Below are positions 39,403 to 51,686 of a DNA stretch of 64,000 nucleotides, one piece after another. The stretch spans positions 1,984,001 through 2,048,000 of the forward strand of contig NW_026570222.1 of the NCBI RefSeq assembly GCF_019649055.1. The letters run 5' to 3'. The notes under the pieces were generated by a model, which was not told where the DNA came from, searched no databases, and worked only from the letters and a program-made list of their open reading frames with translations. This DNA is from Paramacrobiotus metropolitanus. Lineage: Eukaryota; Tardigrada; Eutardigrada; Parachela; Macrobiotidae. Numbering within the stretch: position 1 is the first letter of the stretch; the number at the start of each line of letters is the position of its first letter. Both the position numbers and the translations under genes were made by a program.

Positions 39403-42400
39403 TTATAAGGAGGACAGTAGATTGCTTGCGCGCCTGGCTTTACGTAACTCCGTTTGTAGAAGGTACTGTCGTTTTCGAAAATAGTTGAGTAATTCTTCAA
39501 AATCAATGTCAATTTTGGAGCCTGACGAAACACGGGAACTGTTCTTGGGAATGCCGACATTTGCTGTTTCTTCTGAATGTTTCTGCCACGGAATGCAGTC
39601 CAGTCGCCGTTGTAAAATACCGAACGCTTCGCTCTGCGGTAACAGCATTAATAAACCGTACAAAGCTTTCACTAAATAACCATTTACCGCAGGATCGAGC
39701 AGCTGCATACGAAGATCTGTCAACAAAAGAATGCAAAAGTACTGTAATCCTTGCAAATATTGCAACGAGGTTGAATTTAGTCTAATAATTAGGCATCAGT
39801 TGATACCAAAAGACAACGAACAATTGGCTCAAAGTACAAAACCAAATCTTCCTGTCATCGCCTCGAAGACAGAATAATTGCTATCTAAACCTTAAAGAAA
39901 CACTTACAGGTGAATACAGGTGACTCAATAAGTTGTATCAATTTATCAATTTCGCTGAGATGTTCCACGGTGACATCGATATCAGCAAAGACCTCCAAGA
40001 TCGCACAGGCATGCTGATATCGTTGAGTGAGCAGACACAACGCCACAGCGGCCACAGAATTATTTGCCCAACACCGGTACAACTTCTCAAACAATTTGTG
40101 AGTTGCTGCGGTAGAAAAGTCCTTCAGAAGATTGCGTAATTCAAATAATTCCGAGGCCGTTAGCAAAATGCTACTCAGCGCTTGAACCATAATAGACGCA
40201 AATTTCGGGTCAGCTTCTTCAAGAAGAATTTCCGCAATGACCTCGTAGATATCTTGGGCACTTAACAATAAGCATAGCTGGCGAATCATGAAGTGTCCCC
40301 GCTCTTCCAGCATCGAGCGGTCACCTTTAAATATCCGTAGCAATTCGCCAATGAATCGCCGAAAGTATGAGATCTCGGGCTGGTTTTCCGACGACTTATA
40401 CATCACCTGCAGCTCTACAACAAATAAAATTCAAGTATGCGTTAATATTAAACTCCATCTGCAACACACTTACGATCACAGACCGAACTCAGTTCTGCAA
40501 ACACTTCCAAGGTCGCTAATATAACTTCGTCGGATGTATCCTGGATAGCGACTAACAATGCAGGAAATAACTTGTCGATTGATTTGAACGTCCGTCTAGG
40601 AAACATAATAATAAAGAATCGATACAGCATCGACTACTCAACGGTAATCTATTTACATTTAAACATTATAATTATTTACGATAAGTAGTGCCACCACAAG
40701 ACTCACAACCGGTGAAAATTTGGTCCGTAAGGAGTGCGTACATTGTACGGTTTCGTGTCAGAATGAAATATTTACCGTGCTATAGTACTCGTATGCAGGC
40801 CCGTCTCTAGCTTTTTTGATGGGGGTGGCGCATAACTTCGCGCCAGTTGGAAAATGGCCGAAAAATTGAGGAAAATCGTAGACTTTTTTTTTGAAAGTGG
40901 CTTTTTTGAGCCACTTTCCTACGATTTTCTTCAACAATTTCGGTGCGCCCCCCTGCGCCAGTCCCATTTTCTCGCGTCTGCGCCAGTTTTCGCGCCATGC
41001 GCCAGCTCTCGGCGCACTTTTTTCAAAAATTTTCGCTCCCGAAGTGCGCCCCCCCCCGTAAAGACCTGCTCGTATGCATTAAAAAACATGCGCGAAAAAT
41101 TACACAAGGATATTAATATCCCAACTTACACAACATAATAAAGATTAAGTACATTCGCAAATTAGCAGAATTAATTACCACTTTAGCATCTGCATCTTGT
41201 CAGATTCTCTGAAGTTTTTGAATCCTACCTGGGTACCAAATCAAAAAGGCTGTACACCCATCGCAAACAAGCCAGTCTGGTAGGCACGGCATCATGCTTC
41301 AAGTTCACAATCAAAACATCCACAATGCCATGTAAATCCAACGTTAAGATGCTGCACAAGGAGGGATACATCATACAACCAGTATCATGTATCCATTCAA
41401 TGCTGAACCCTAACTATACATACTCATCGCATTTCTCTGGAGTATCCTCCATCTCTCTCGGAATCAGGCGAACCAACTCCTGATTAACTTGTTTAGCGTT
41501 CTCCCTTACATCTGCAAGATAACCGCAAACAATCCAGAAACGTAATCGAGGTTAAGATATCATAAATAACGGGAAAAAACAAAGCGTACTTTTCCGGCTG
41601 TCACTCTCAAAAGAGAGACACGGCAAAACAGCAATAAGAATTCCCGATGCAAACGGCAGCATCCGCTCTCCTGAAAGTTTGATGAACTGCTTTATCCACA
41701 AAATGGCAGTAAACTGTACCAACTCGTCTAAAAAAATAATCCTAAATTACTGATCTCACAGAACGCAACAAAATTTTCGCTGCCACCGCAATCTCACCTT
41801 GTGACTGTGCATGAGCAATCAGAATGTTAATCATTGCTGCATAATCCACGTTCTGGGGACTTGTAACGATGCCATGGAGAAATTCTCCCAACAACGACTC
41901 ACATCTATCAATGACAAGCTATTAAATTGCCGTATTCGACCAAGGATGAAACCATTTCTTACGTACGCTTTCCGGATTTCCAATCTGGGATCGCTGAGAA
42001 TTGTAAACAAACCGTCTAAAATCTCCGGTAAATAATCGAGGATGTTAACTTCCGGTGCAGAATCTAGGACACTAATCTGACCAAAACACAACAGCAAAAT
42101 TATAAAAATGTGCGATTAAAAATTCAACTAAAGGAGAATGATGGCCGTACCCAAGAAACCAAAAACTGTTTGACGAAGGGGTTTTTTGCATAAATGCGTT
42201 CACGGAGCAGCGGAACAAATATCTCCAAATCAAGGGTGCGGCTTTCTATTACGACATCTTTTACCAGACGATCAAGAAGCTCGGCACCGTTTTTGGTATT
42301 GGTATCGGAATCCGCGCATAGCTAAAAAGCTACAACTATTACTTGACAAAAAAACAATCAAAGGATATCAAACCTATAGAAAACGTAAGCATTCGCTGGA

Positions 42401-43073
42401 AGCATCACTTAAATTTTACATGATTATCAAAGATTATGCGATTTACCTTGCTCAACACATCAAATATTTCTGGAAAATACGGCATCGACGTTTCCCTCGC
42501 TACTTTAACCACATTGTACAAGGCTTCGCAAGCGAAATAGCGAATTCGACTGTCCGCATCGTTAAAACACGCGATGACCGGTTTGATTATTTGGGGAAGA
42601 TAAATTCGGATGTGCTTTCCCAAAGCAATCGACGCTGCAGCCAACCCGATCAGGCCGCCTTTTCGATAATGCCCTGTTGCAAAATGTTGAATAATTGCAG
42701 GGACATTTCAGCGCCTTTATTCGTTTGAAAGCGTTGGCAAAACTCACCATTATCGGATAAAGTCAAATCCTGAGCCAAAACTTTGATAAGTTTTTGGATC
42801 ATGGCTGTGTTATTGGTTGTCACGAATTCTTTCATCATCCTGAGACGGAAAATATGAAAATTAATAAACGCAGAGCACAGTACAGAGTCTATCGGCACAG
42901 TTTCTGCATAATATCTAATAAAATGACTAGAGCCAACTTAAAATTAAAACAGTACTGTAGTATTCGTACCTTTCGACTTCCGAAGCAGCTGTCTTACGTT
43001 TTTCGTAGATCTTCTCTGTTAGCAAACGCAACAGGTTTTGGTTTAATGGATACAAATCCTGGTCGGAAGCCAT
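39403..43073 (-). CDS. VAC14: VAC14: PIKfyve complex scaffold
   Basis: HEAT-repeat scaffold that joins PIKfyve and FIG4 to control PI(3,5)P2 on endolysosomes. Twelve exons close in phase to 700 aa (human 782): 42970-43073, 42748-42839, 42447-42673, 42151-42321, 41967-42076, 41798-41904, 41590-41727, 41424-41511, 41229-41351, 40474-40595, 39908-40414, 39403-39716. Seen along the length: [140 protein letters not shown] (FIG4-binding Vac14 C-terminal domain), [17 protein letters not shown] and [20 protein letters not shown]. The intron 40596-41228 carries a hAT-type MITE. The stop converges on that of GARS1 with 247 bp between. Confidence 0.95.
40796..41068. mobile_element. hAT-type MITE (273 bp) in a VAC14 intron
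   Basis: The ends are inverted: CAGGCCCGTC at the left against the reverse complement of the right end, CAGGTCTTTACGGG, followed by a shared GGGGGTGGCGCA / GGGGGGGCGCA block. The element is flanked on both sides by the identical 8-bp CTCGTATG (40788-40795 and 41069-41076), the target duplication length of hAT transposons, and it begins with CAG and ends with CTG as hAT ends do. No transposase frame, so non-autonomous. The exact duplication suggests a fairly recent insertion. Inside is a strong foldback (AAAATCGTAG ... GAAAGTGGC, TTTTTTGA loop, GCCACTTTC CTACGATTTT). Confidence 0.88.
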
Positions 43074-43477
43074 CACTGCGCTGCCGTTTTTGTCAGAAGT
43101 AATTCAATCAATGCCCCATGCAACAATCACAGCAGATTCTATAAGCATTAGTCGATTAGCGACAATACGTTCCAAAAAAAACGAAAAAATCAACAACAAT
43201 CAATTCATGGCACACCTCCAAAATTTCAAATAGGCAAAACTGCAAGTAGTGCAGAGCTAGAGCAAGTGCCTGTGCACTAGGAAAAGTTAAACGGGCAGTG
43301 TGACGCACCATGGATTTTGCAAAATATTTTGCCTTAAATCAAAATATGTCACAATCGCACCCTTTATTTTGCAGTTTATGGTGAAAGCACCCACCAAATT
43401 GTAAATGTGAACTGAGTCTTTTTCCTCTTGTGCGCCGAAAACATCAGTTACTTTATTAACTCGTTATCCGGATAATC
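43074..43477. promoter_or_regulatory. Divergent promoter region, VAC14 and the 43478 gene
   Basis: 404 bp between divergent start codons, the shortest head-to-head spacer in the window. Nothing else recognised in it. Confidence 0.5.
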
Positions 43478-45437
43478 ATGGATGACACTCTGGAAATCTG
43501 CGTCGAGAGTAACGAATTCGACGCGGAGGAGGAAGAGGTAAGGACCGAAAGGTTTCTCTTAACTGTCGTTGGTGTCCCAGCTCGCAGTCTCGCATTATTA
43601 GCAGTTTAGCATGATTATAGTACAAACTCGCTGTGGACTGATGTGTGATTAAGGGGCCCATATACCAGAGTATGTAAAATGTGTAGTTTATTACCGTTTG
43701 GATGCCGTAGTTTGAATTCCTTAACGCGGTCTCGTGTGTTAGCGGAGTTTTGATTCGCGTGTAACCGTGTTGTACTTACGTAGTTGATTCAACTAATTCC
43801 ATCGAGTTCGGTCGCGGAGTCTTCGCATGTGTCGTCGGGCAGTCGTACCCCTTCCGCCGTGCGCTCTGTGAATTCCGACAGCCGGAACTGTTCGGACGAC
43901 GAATCTGACGGCGATCACCGACCGAGTCGAAAGCGCAGAAAAGCCATTATTGCCAAGGAAAAAACGGAATCCTCCTCCGTTCGTGACAACGGTGGGGATT
44001 ACTGAATATCGTAGTCATCAGCTAAACATCACGTATCTAGTATGTATTGTGTACGGTAACAGATGGACGTAATTCACTGAATTCAGCTGTGGAAATATCA
44101 GCAGCAGCGCATCCCAGTGGAGAGCAACCTGCATCTAATCACCAATCCAAACGTTCGCATAATTTCAAGCGGCCATCCGACAGGAAGCCGATTCCAACCG
44201 GAAACGGCCCAATGACCATTCATATTAATAAGCATTTCCGAGGAACCGTTCAGTCAGCGCCTGGGAGTGAGTATATACCCCTTCGCGGCATCGGCTTGCG
44301 AGAAAATGTCCAGACAGCTTTAATAACATAATGATTTTAACGCATGATTTTAATTTTCTGGTTTTGTGGGATTCTCACGCTGTGTGAGATTTTGAATAAT
44401 TTTTTTGGATTTATTTACTTTCTGGTATTTTTGCTGTGTGGCTCGGCGAACATCTTTAGGTGCCCAGATGTTAAACCGTCAATGCGCTTCGTGCATTGCA
44501 AAGCTTTTATTCTGCTTCATGCCTCTTGTTTGCATATCAATACCCCCAAATTTAGAAATTTGCCGAATGCATCGCTGCTTGCAATGCCGTTTACTAGCGG
44601 TTGATCGGTTCCGTGTACGATTTTCTCAGTTTTTGTCTAACTTCGAACTATTCTAGTCATTTTTAATTGGCTTCATCCTTCGCTTTGCTCATTTTACTAG
44701 TCTCGCTTCCTAAATGCTGTATAAAATGTTTAGCTTGTCTTGCTTGGGATCCACTTGCTACCGGTGGTAATTTCCGTGGTGCCAGTATGTTAAATGGCAG
44801 TGTTTTACCGGGAGTCAAGCCTTTTGGAAGCCTGGCGGAAGGTATCAATTTTTCATCCCGCTTTCATGGATGACAGTTATTTGAGTAAAAGTATTTTTTT
44901 AGGTTCTTGTTCGCCGGTGTTAGCTGGGCTTCCTTTTGTTCGTCCCGTAATACCGTTACCTGGTGGTAAGTCAGTTCATCAGTTGTTTTCAATCTTTTCT
45001 AATAAATTGTTTTGCCTGTTTTTGATCGAACTGCAGTTTATGTTTTTACGAATACATATGATTTACATTTAGTACATGTTAACATGTAGATAATAACTAA
45101 ACGCTACTCAAAATAATGATAGAGCGGCCCCCAAGCGGGTCAAGCCAATGTCCTTCCATACTTAATTGCCTGTTTTTGTATAGTTGTCGCTCCCGTGCTA
45201 CCTCTGCCGCCGTTGCATTTCCGCCCTGAGCTGGTGGGAATGCGACCCAAAATGCCACTTGTATCTTTTGGACGAATGCTGCCAGTTCCTGGCAGTATGG
45301 GGCCACCAATTCCTCCTTTGCCTTTGAACATGAGGAATATGGCACGATTAAGGAACAACGCGGAAATCAACCAGCAATATTTGGCACGGAATTTTGATCC
45401 GCATACGTTCCAGATGAAAAGAAACAGAAAGAATTGA
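43478..45437 (+). CDS. Uncharacterised acidic/basic, proline-rich nuclear-type protein
   Basis: Not confidently recognised. Supported exons, in compatible phase: 43478-43537 (MDDTLEICVESNEFDAEEEE), 43784-43991 (Ser-rich, with the basic run RPSRKRRKA), 44087-44266 (HNFKRPSDRKPIPTGNGP, IHINKHFRGTVQ), 44734-44841 (tentative acceptor; MLNGSVLPGVKPFGSLAE), 44903-44965 (VLAGLPFVRPVIPLPGG) and 45184-45437 (VLPLPPLHFRPELVGMRP, proline/methionine-rich, ending FDPHTFQMKRNRKN). Skipping 44460 keeps the frame and gives about 290 aa. Composition (acidic head, bipartite-like basic run, Pro-rich tail) suggests a nuclear, RNA-associated disordered protein. IHINKHFRG recalls an IHINPHFKG-like motif I remember from RBM33, but that is a weak link and no RRM is visible. 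Exon 44734 could instead begin near 44698. Confidence 0.6.
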
Positions 45438-46192
45438 TCCGTGTAATTTAAAAGTTTTTGTAGTCGTTCTTCGCTGTTAATTTTTCTTATTTTTGTTTCG
45501 TCGCAAACGGTCGCAAACGGTTTTTGCTTACTGTCTTTGTAAGCTAAATGATGAAAGATTTTGGATTTTATTAATGTTACACTTATACTCTCATAATCTC
45601 TCATGTTAATTTTTGAAAATGTTATGTTATTGCTTTTAATGACGTTCGCGTGTGTTCCGAATTAAAAATAATTTCCTGTTTGATTATTTTAATAAATAGT
45701 GTGAAGGCATTTGCTCGTTACATGGCTTACGCCGTCATAAGATTACAAATATTATTTTTCTGTAGGCAATTTTTCGCTCGTCGCAGGCATAATTTTATCT
45801 TGGGCGATGTAACCATTAAATCATATCATCATTTGCGTACTTTAAAATTTTTTGTATTTTGAATTTTGTGAGGGATACTTCTTTTAAGCTAAAATTCAGC
45901 GACCGATTACTTGTAAAACGTTGCGGTACTTTTGGAAGCAGCGATAACTGATTTGCATCATGCTGACGATGAAAAATCTTGGATGATAATTTCTGCGACG
46001 TGTTCATCTATACGAGTACGCATGTAATAGTATTCGAAGTGTTCTTCCTCCCTCACTCGTACTTTGGAGAAACCAGTTTCAGTCGCCTCCTGTAGTGATT
46101 TTGCTCTTACAATTGTTAGTCCTGGATTGTACTGAAAGCGGTTGATTCTCTGATCCGAGGCCGTGAAGCGCTGCACGTTCCTGTTTGAGAAA
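45438..46192. other. Spacer before the nucleotide-sugar transporter
   Basis: 755 bp with the 3' UTR of the upstream gene and the leader of the transporter gene. AT-rich; no repeat or coding frame recognised. Confidence 0.5.
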
Positions 46193-48265
46193 ATGACTAA
46201 AATTGAGATCGAGAGTGAAGAAGATGGGTCAGTGAGACCAGTTTTCGTTGCTGCTCCGCCGCCCGTTCCGACACCCAAGATCTACAAATACCTCAGCCTT
46301 TTTACGCTCGTGGTGCAAACTACATCGATTATCCTGCTTCTGAGAGTCACACGCACTGCCGCCGGTGAAAAATACATTTCCTCCACGGCAGTGACGATGA
46401 CGGAGGTGTTAAAAGTGATCATTTGCCTGGTTGTGATGTTAGTGCAAAGCGGTAACAGCAGCCTGTTGTTTTCGTAAACTCACATCTGCATGGTGGAAAT
46501 TAAGCTGTTATATTATAAAAATACGTTGTATAGGAGGGGACGTTGTGGATGTTGTGCGGACGTTGTACAACGAAATTTGGATGAAACCCAAAGAGACGGC
46601 TAAACTAATCATCCCCGCAGCGCTCTATACGGTACAGAATAATCTCCTTTTCCTGGCGCTGTATCACCTGGACGCTGCTACGTACCAAGTAAGTGTAACT
46701 TATACATTCAAATTAATTTAGTAGTAAATTGGGTTTCATTAATATTATTTAAATTTTTAAACTAAAACTAAAAACCATATAATGTTTAAAAGTTGATGTT
46801 AGTTTATTGTGATATTATACTAATTTGAGATAATCCATCGGTTTTCATCCATCAAGTGATATTTTCATAATTTTAAAAATAGTGTTAATCATATCTTCTA
46901 AATTCTTAAGTAAGAAATTAATTTGAAATTAAGTGTAATTTATTTTGGATTGTCATGCTACACTTACAAGTTACATAGTAAATCGTTTTTGCCTGAACAC
47001 GTTATGCTTATTTCAGAATTTGTACTTTGTTATTTTTCGCTAAAATTGTCTTCGCTTCCTTTCAGTGATCAGAATCTTATAATTTTTATCACTTATCTGT
47101 TAAAATTTAGGTGACTTACCAACTGAAGATTTTGACCACTGCTCTATTTTCCGTGACTATGTTATCAAAAAGGATTCAGATCCATCAGTGGGGAGCGCTT
47201 GTACTGCTGACTGCTGGAGTGGCATTGGTTCAGGTGAGAACTGAAAAAACACTGTCTGATTTGGTAAAGTGTTTTTCATTTTTCAGAAAATCAGGTGTCT
47301 CAGTTCTTGAATTCTCGCATAAAATCCAGTAGGCTTTTCGGCTTTTGTTGCCTTTTTTTGCCGATTTTTCAGTTTGTCGGTATATTATTGTGGTGCCACA
47401 TCCAGCTATATACGTAACATAAGCCCATCTTCCCTTTTAGTTGCCATCAGGAGAGAGTAAACCTAACAATAAAGCGCCGGATGCCAGCGTCGTGGTTGGA
47501 TTGGTGGCCGTGATTACAGCATGTTTTTCCAGTGGATTTTCCGGTGTTTATTTTGAGAAGATTCTGAAAGGCAGTCGTACCACACTGTGGATAAGGAATA
47601 TTCAACTTGGTATGGTGTTTTATAGTTTCATGTTTTATGGCTAATATTTAATATAGTTTGTTTTTTTATAGCTTTTGTATCTATGATGAGTATGCTTCTT
47701 TGGGCTGAACTTAACAGAAGTTTGTTTTAGGTGCTCCCAGTGTGATTTTGGGATTATTGGGAGTTCTCTTTAACGATTACGAAGCTGTACGAGATAAGGG
47801 CTTCTTTCAGGGATACAATTACCTCACCGTGCTGGTTATTTTTTGTCATGTGAGTGAAAATTATTACGTTTTCATTGTCCGTGTTACTTTTGAAGCATGC
47901 TAGATAACTATTTTTTTCGTTGGTTAACAGGGTGTTGGAGGTATTATCGTGGCATTGACCATCCGCTACGCCGATAATATCTTAAAATGCTTCGCCAGTG
48001 CTGTATCCATCATACTATCCTGCTTTGTTTCATACGTATTTTTGAATGATTTCGTTCCAACGATGTAAGTATTTGGAAACAGAATAATTTTGCTTTCCAT
48101 AAATGCACAGAAAAAGATATCTGCGGTAAAACATTTCCTTTTTTTAGCAGTAATTCATATTTTTTCTTCTGCAGTGCTTTTGTTTTTGGAGCTGTGATGG
48201 TTATAATAGCAACGTTTCTGTATGGATACGAAAAACCGGACCCTGTGCCGATCCATAAAGCTTAA
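46193..48265 (+). CDS. UDP-sugar transporter, SLC35A family
   Basis: Golgi/ER nucleotide-sugar antiporter supplying UDP-galactose or UDP-N-acetylglucosamine for glycosylation. Seven exons close in phase to 349 aa, the usual family length: 46193-46451, 46534-46688, 47111-47233, 47441-47609, 47731-47849, 47931-48064, 48175-48265. Seen: about ten hydrophobic segments; the family-typical [147 protein letters not shown]. These match SLC35A2/A3 (and the CMP-sialic acid carrier A1 less well); substrate cannot be read from sequence. C terminus ends PIHKA. Confidence 0.9.
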
Positions 48266-48546
48266 AACCGGTAAAATTATGGTACTGGTTGTTATTGCAC
48301 AGCACAGTTTGCTGTTCTGTGTAATTCATTATTTGATGTGATAGTATTCACACCGCAGTCAAACGACCTCTGTTATCTTACAGATGGTCCAGTGTGCCAA
48401 CATTTGGAACAGTTACGCAGTTTTTTGACTGCGATGTTTTACCAGTGATCTCGTATTTGCTGCTCGGTTTTACGTATTCAGAATTCAGATACTTTAGTTT
48501 CAAATTGATAAATGGGGAAAGTGACACTGCCTGTGCATAAATTAAA

Positions 48547-51500
48547 TTAAGTGGGAAATCCGTCCGAAAAAACTACATCCGTGTATTTTTGCCGCAGTGC
48601 TTCTTCGAGGGCTTTGGCATTGCTCCAGTCTCGGGTTTCCACCACGCAAGTGACTGCGACACTATAATAAAAACGACCTTGTTGATAATATTGATAATAA
48701 TCAGATTTTCATCGACATGTGGATGCCAAGATTAAGTATTTTACCTGAAAACATCGTATCTCAGCCAGGCACGCTCGTGGAATATATCTTTCAAACTGAC
48801 ATCAAGTTGGCAGATGAGCTTCGTCAGTTCTGCCATACCGCCAGGTCGGTCACTGATGACAACTCTGCAGCATTATCAGAAATTACTTAGTTAATTAATT
48901 TTCGTATTTGCATTCAGATGGTGTACGATCTTTGCCATAGAATCAATATGAAAACGTTCCATACTCCACAGTACTCGCACTTTTAATTAGTTATAAACGT
49001 ACCGGAAACGGCACAACCGTCCATCTGCCGCCAAACCGCGCTCCAGACAACGACCGAGAACCGTTGTATCGATGTTTCCGCCGGAAAGAGGAATAACTAC
49101 CCTAGAAAGTTGTCATTTTAAGTATGATGGAATATAAAAAATTACGTGCGTTACAGCAAAACCTTGACCCACGCGTACTTTTTGCCTACAAGTTCGGGAA
49201 GCTGTCCGGAGAGAATGGCAGCTAGTCCGACCGCACCAGCGCCTTCGCAAACGACCTTCTCCATTTCCACCAGTCGGAGGATGGATAAGGCAATGAATTC
49301 CTCCTTAACGACGATCATTTTATCCACTAAGGGCGCAGCAGTGGCAAAGGAATTAAAACCCACAACGGGCACCGATAAACCGTCGGCCAAGGAGGAACTA
49401 GTGGGAGTGAATACCGGCTTTCCTGATTCCATGGCTGTCCAGAATCCGGGAGAACGCTCAGATTCTACACCGATTACCAGCACGTTAGGACGCATGGTTT
49501 TAATGGCCACTGCGATGCCGGCCAAGTAGCCGCCACCGCCTACGGGGATCACCTACAAGACACCGCAGCCACTTTTATCAGCAGTTAGCACGACTGCAAG
49601 AGGGATTTTTTAAAAATATATTCTTACAATAAGTGGTATTACACATGCAAATTGCACAAGAAACAACACAAGTGCACTTAAACATTATTTTGTTGAAAGA
49701 AAAAAATGTGCTCGTTATCGCTGGTACTTACCACGGCGTCCATATCAGGCACTTGTTCAAGCATTTCCAGACCACATGTCCCTTGTCCGGCTAATATCCA
49801 CGGATGATCGAAACCGTTTACGTATGTGTAATTCTTTTCGCATCCCATTCTCATGGCATACTCTTTGGCCTTTAATAACGTGGTATCGTTATAAGTAAAT
49901 TATTATATTATGACAAAAATGAATTGTTGATTCATTTTAACTGCTGAGTAAAATCAAATTCAGACCATAATAACCAACAACACGAAATTCATTAGTATTG
50001 GAATGAATTTATACTGACTTGTCAGGATATGCTATTTAATTACGACGTTGAAACTGATTTATGTAGCCTGGTTACTTTCTAGTGTTATATGCTATAATTC
50101 TCTTTGTTATTTGACGAAAAATTGGAAAGGTATTTAACAGTGAGCACGTTTTTCTCAGCTACCTCGGCGATGTTATCACCGTGAATGATGACAGTCGATC
50201 CGTACTGTTTGCATAAGGTCACTTTCATTAGAGGTGCACTTTTTGGCATAACCACCGTAACCTGCCAACCACAACGGCTACACATCCATCTCGCCACACG
50301 TTATGACCGGGATCAGATTGATTTGCAAGGAGATTACATAGCCCAACTTACCGGAACTCCCAATTGTTTGCCGTGATAAGACAGTGCCAAAGCGTGATTG
50401 CCGGCCGAACAAGCAATGACACCGGCAGCACGTTGTTTCTGCGTTCAAACATAACAGTCGTTCAGGGAAAGCAATGCACCAACATTTCTCATTACCAACA
50501 GTCAGTAATTACAAGAATTTTGATGGGGTTACCAGTAAAATTTACTTACTATGAGCAGTGTTCTCAGCTTCGATGTGGGTAAATAAAAAACTCTAACAAG
50601 TCGAAAGGAAGTGGTTATGCTATAGACTTACAGGCTTCAGTCGGAGGAGAAAATTCCTTGCTCCGCGCTCTTTGAAACTGAAAACAAAATCAACGTGTTA
50701 AATTATATTTACAAGGTTCGCGCTAAACTGCATTCATCGCAAAATTTACTTTCGATGATATTTTGAGTTACAGAGCCAGGAAGAAAATACTGATAAAATT
50801 CTATAACTGTGTATCTGGCTGCACTCGGTACTACAGATATAGTTTAATGTACGTATGTTATGATCGGCTTGTTTGTTTGTATAATTTTTTGTCTTGCATT
50901 TACAGTAATCGTCGGTGATACATTACCTTCCGGTAAACTGAAATAGGTCTTTTTTGAAATAAATATTGACTCCCGTCATGGCTGACATATGCGATAGCTG
51001 CAAAACAAAATGGCGTTCAGTAGAAACATAGCTATCATCAATATGTAGTGATACATTTATTCGGAAAAAGGCAACGCAGCAAATATGGGCAAACGCTAAT
51101 CATACTACTTTAAAATTTGATTTATTTTGCAGCACTACTCGTAGTGATCACGAATGTTACTATGTCATTAGGAGATTCGTAAAAACTTTTCTCCCGATCA
51201 CTAAAAGGCATTTTTCCATTCGATTACCGTGCACGGCGTCAGTTGTATTCCGCCTTTCAGCATATAAGCAGCTGCCGACACATCCTCAAATGTGACCTGT
51301 ATGGGGTTCTCCGGATCACACCAGGGATCGAAAAGCGGATCGTCCGGGCGCTGCGGCGCAATTGTTCCGCGCCGCAACACGACCGGCTCAACGAAGCCGA
51401 TTTCAATTTCGTCATCATCCTCTTCCGTGGGCACCGAGGTGCCGGTGATACGGCGCAACCGCGGACTGGAAAAGAGTTTCTTCGCGCTGGACGGTCGACG

Positions 51501-51686
51501 GGAGAAGTCGCCGACGAGCACTTCCGGCAGCGGTGAATTGCGTTGTGGCCCCGGACTGGACACGGATGACACGCTGTCCAGTTCGTCATCGGTGGAGGCA
51601 CGCTCCTCGGTAATGGAGCCTCGGCTTAGTTGTCTGATGAAGCCGTTGGAACCGTCGTTAGAAGAACTTTCCGGCGTCGATGGCAT
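48547..51686 (-). CDS. PLP-dependent threonine/serine dehydratase with ACT-like tail
   Basis: Fold-type II PLP enzyme that would deaminate L-threonine or L-serine to 2-oxobutyrate or pyruvate. Ten exons close in phase to 535 aa: 51228-51686, 50927-50997, 50632-50677, 50352-50438, 50163-50261, 49732-49869, 49179-49552, 49003-49101, 48745-48864, 48547-48661. Seen: an unusual 140-residue Ser- and acid-rich N terminus; GGIQLTPCTLSHM; the PLP-Schiff base lysine in GSFKERGARNF (about Lys179); the substrate/phosphate loop ACSAGNHALALS; VIIHGDNIAEA; IPVGGGGYLAGIAVAIK; CEGAGAVGLAAIL; VIPLSGGNID; then a C-terminal regulatory ACT-like segment VVISDRPGGMAELTKLIC. This matches the catabolic threonine-deaminase group better than serine racemase, which lacks the ACT-like tail. 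Nine introns argue for an old eukaryotic gene. Substrate preference not resolved. Confidence 0.88.

Noticed and set aside
40796-41138. 94-codon plus-strand and matching minus-strand frames over the MITE
   Set aside because: They read through a palindromic, non-coding MITE; the frames arise from the inverted repeat.
44460-44490. Extra exon in the uncharacterised gene
   Set aside because: No donor in the right phase with a good consensus follows it; skipping it preserves the frame. Kept only as a finding.
48547-51686. Horizontal transfer of the dehydratase from bacteria
   Set aside because: Nine spliceosomal introns, an ACT-like tail and a eukaryote-style N-terminal extension, with base composition like its neighbours, argue for an old resident gene.
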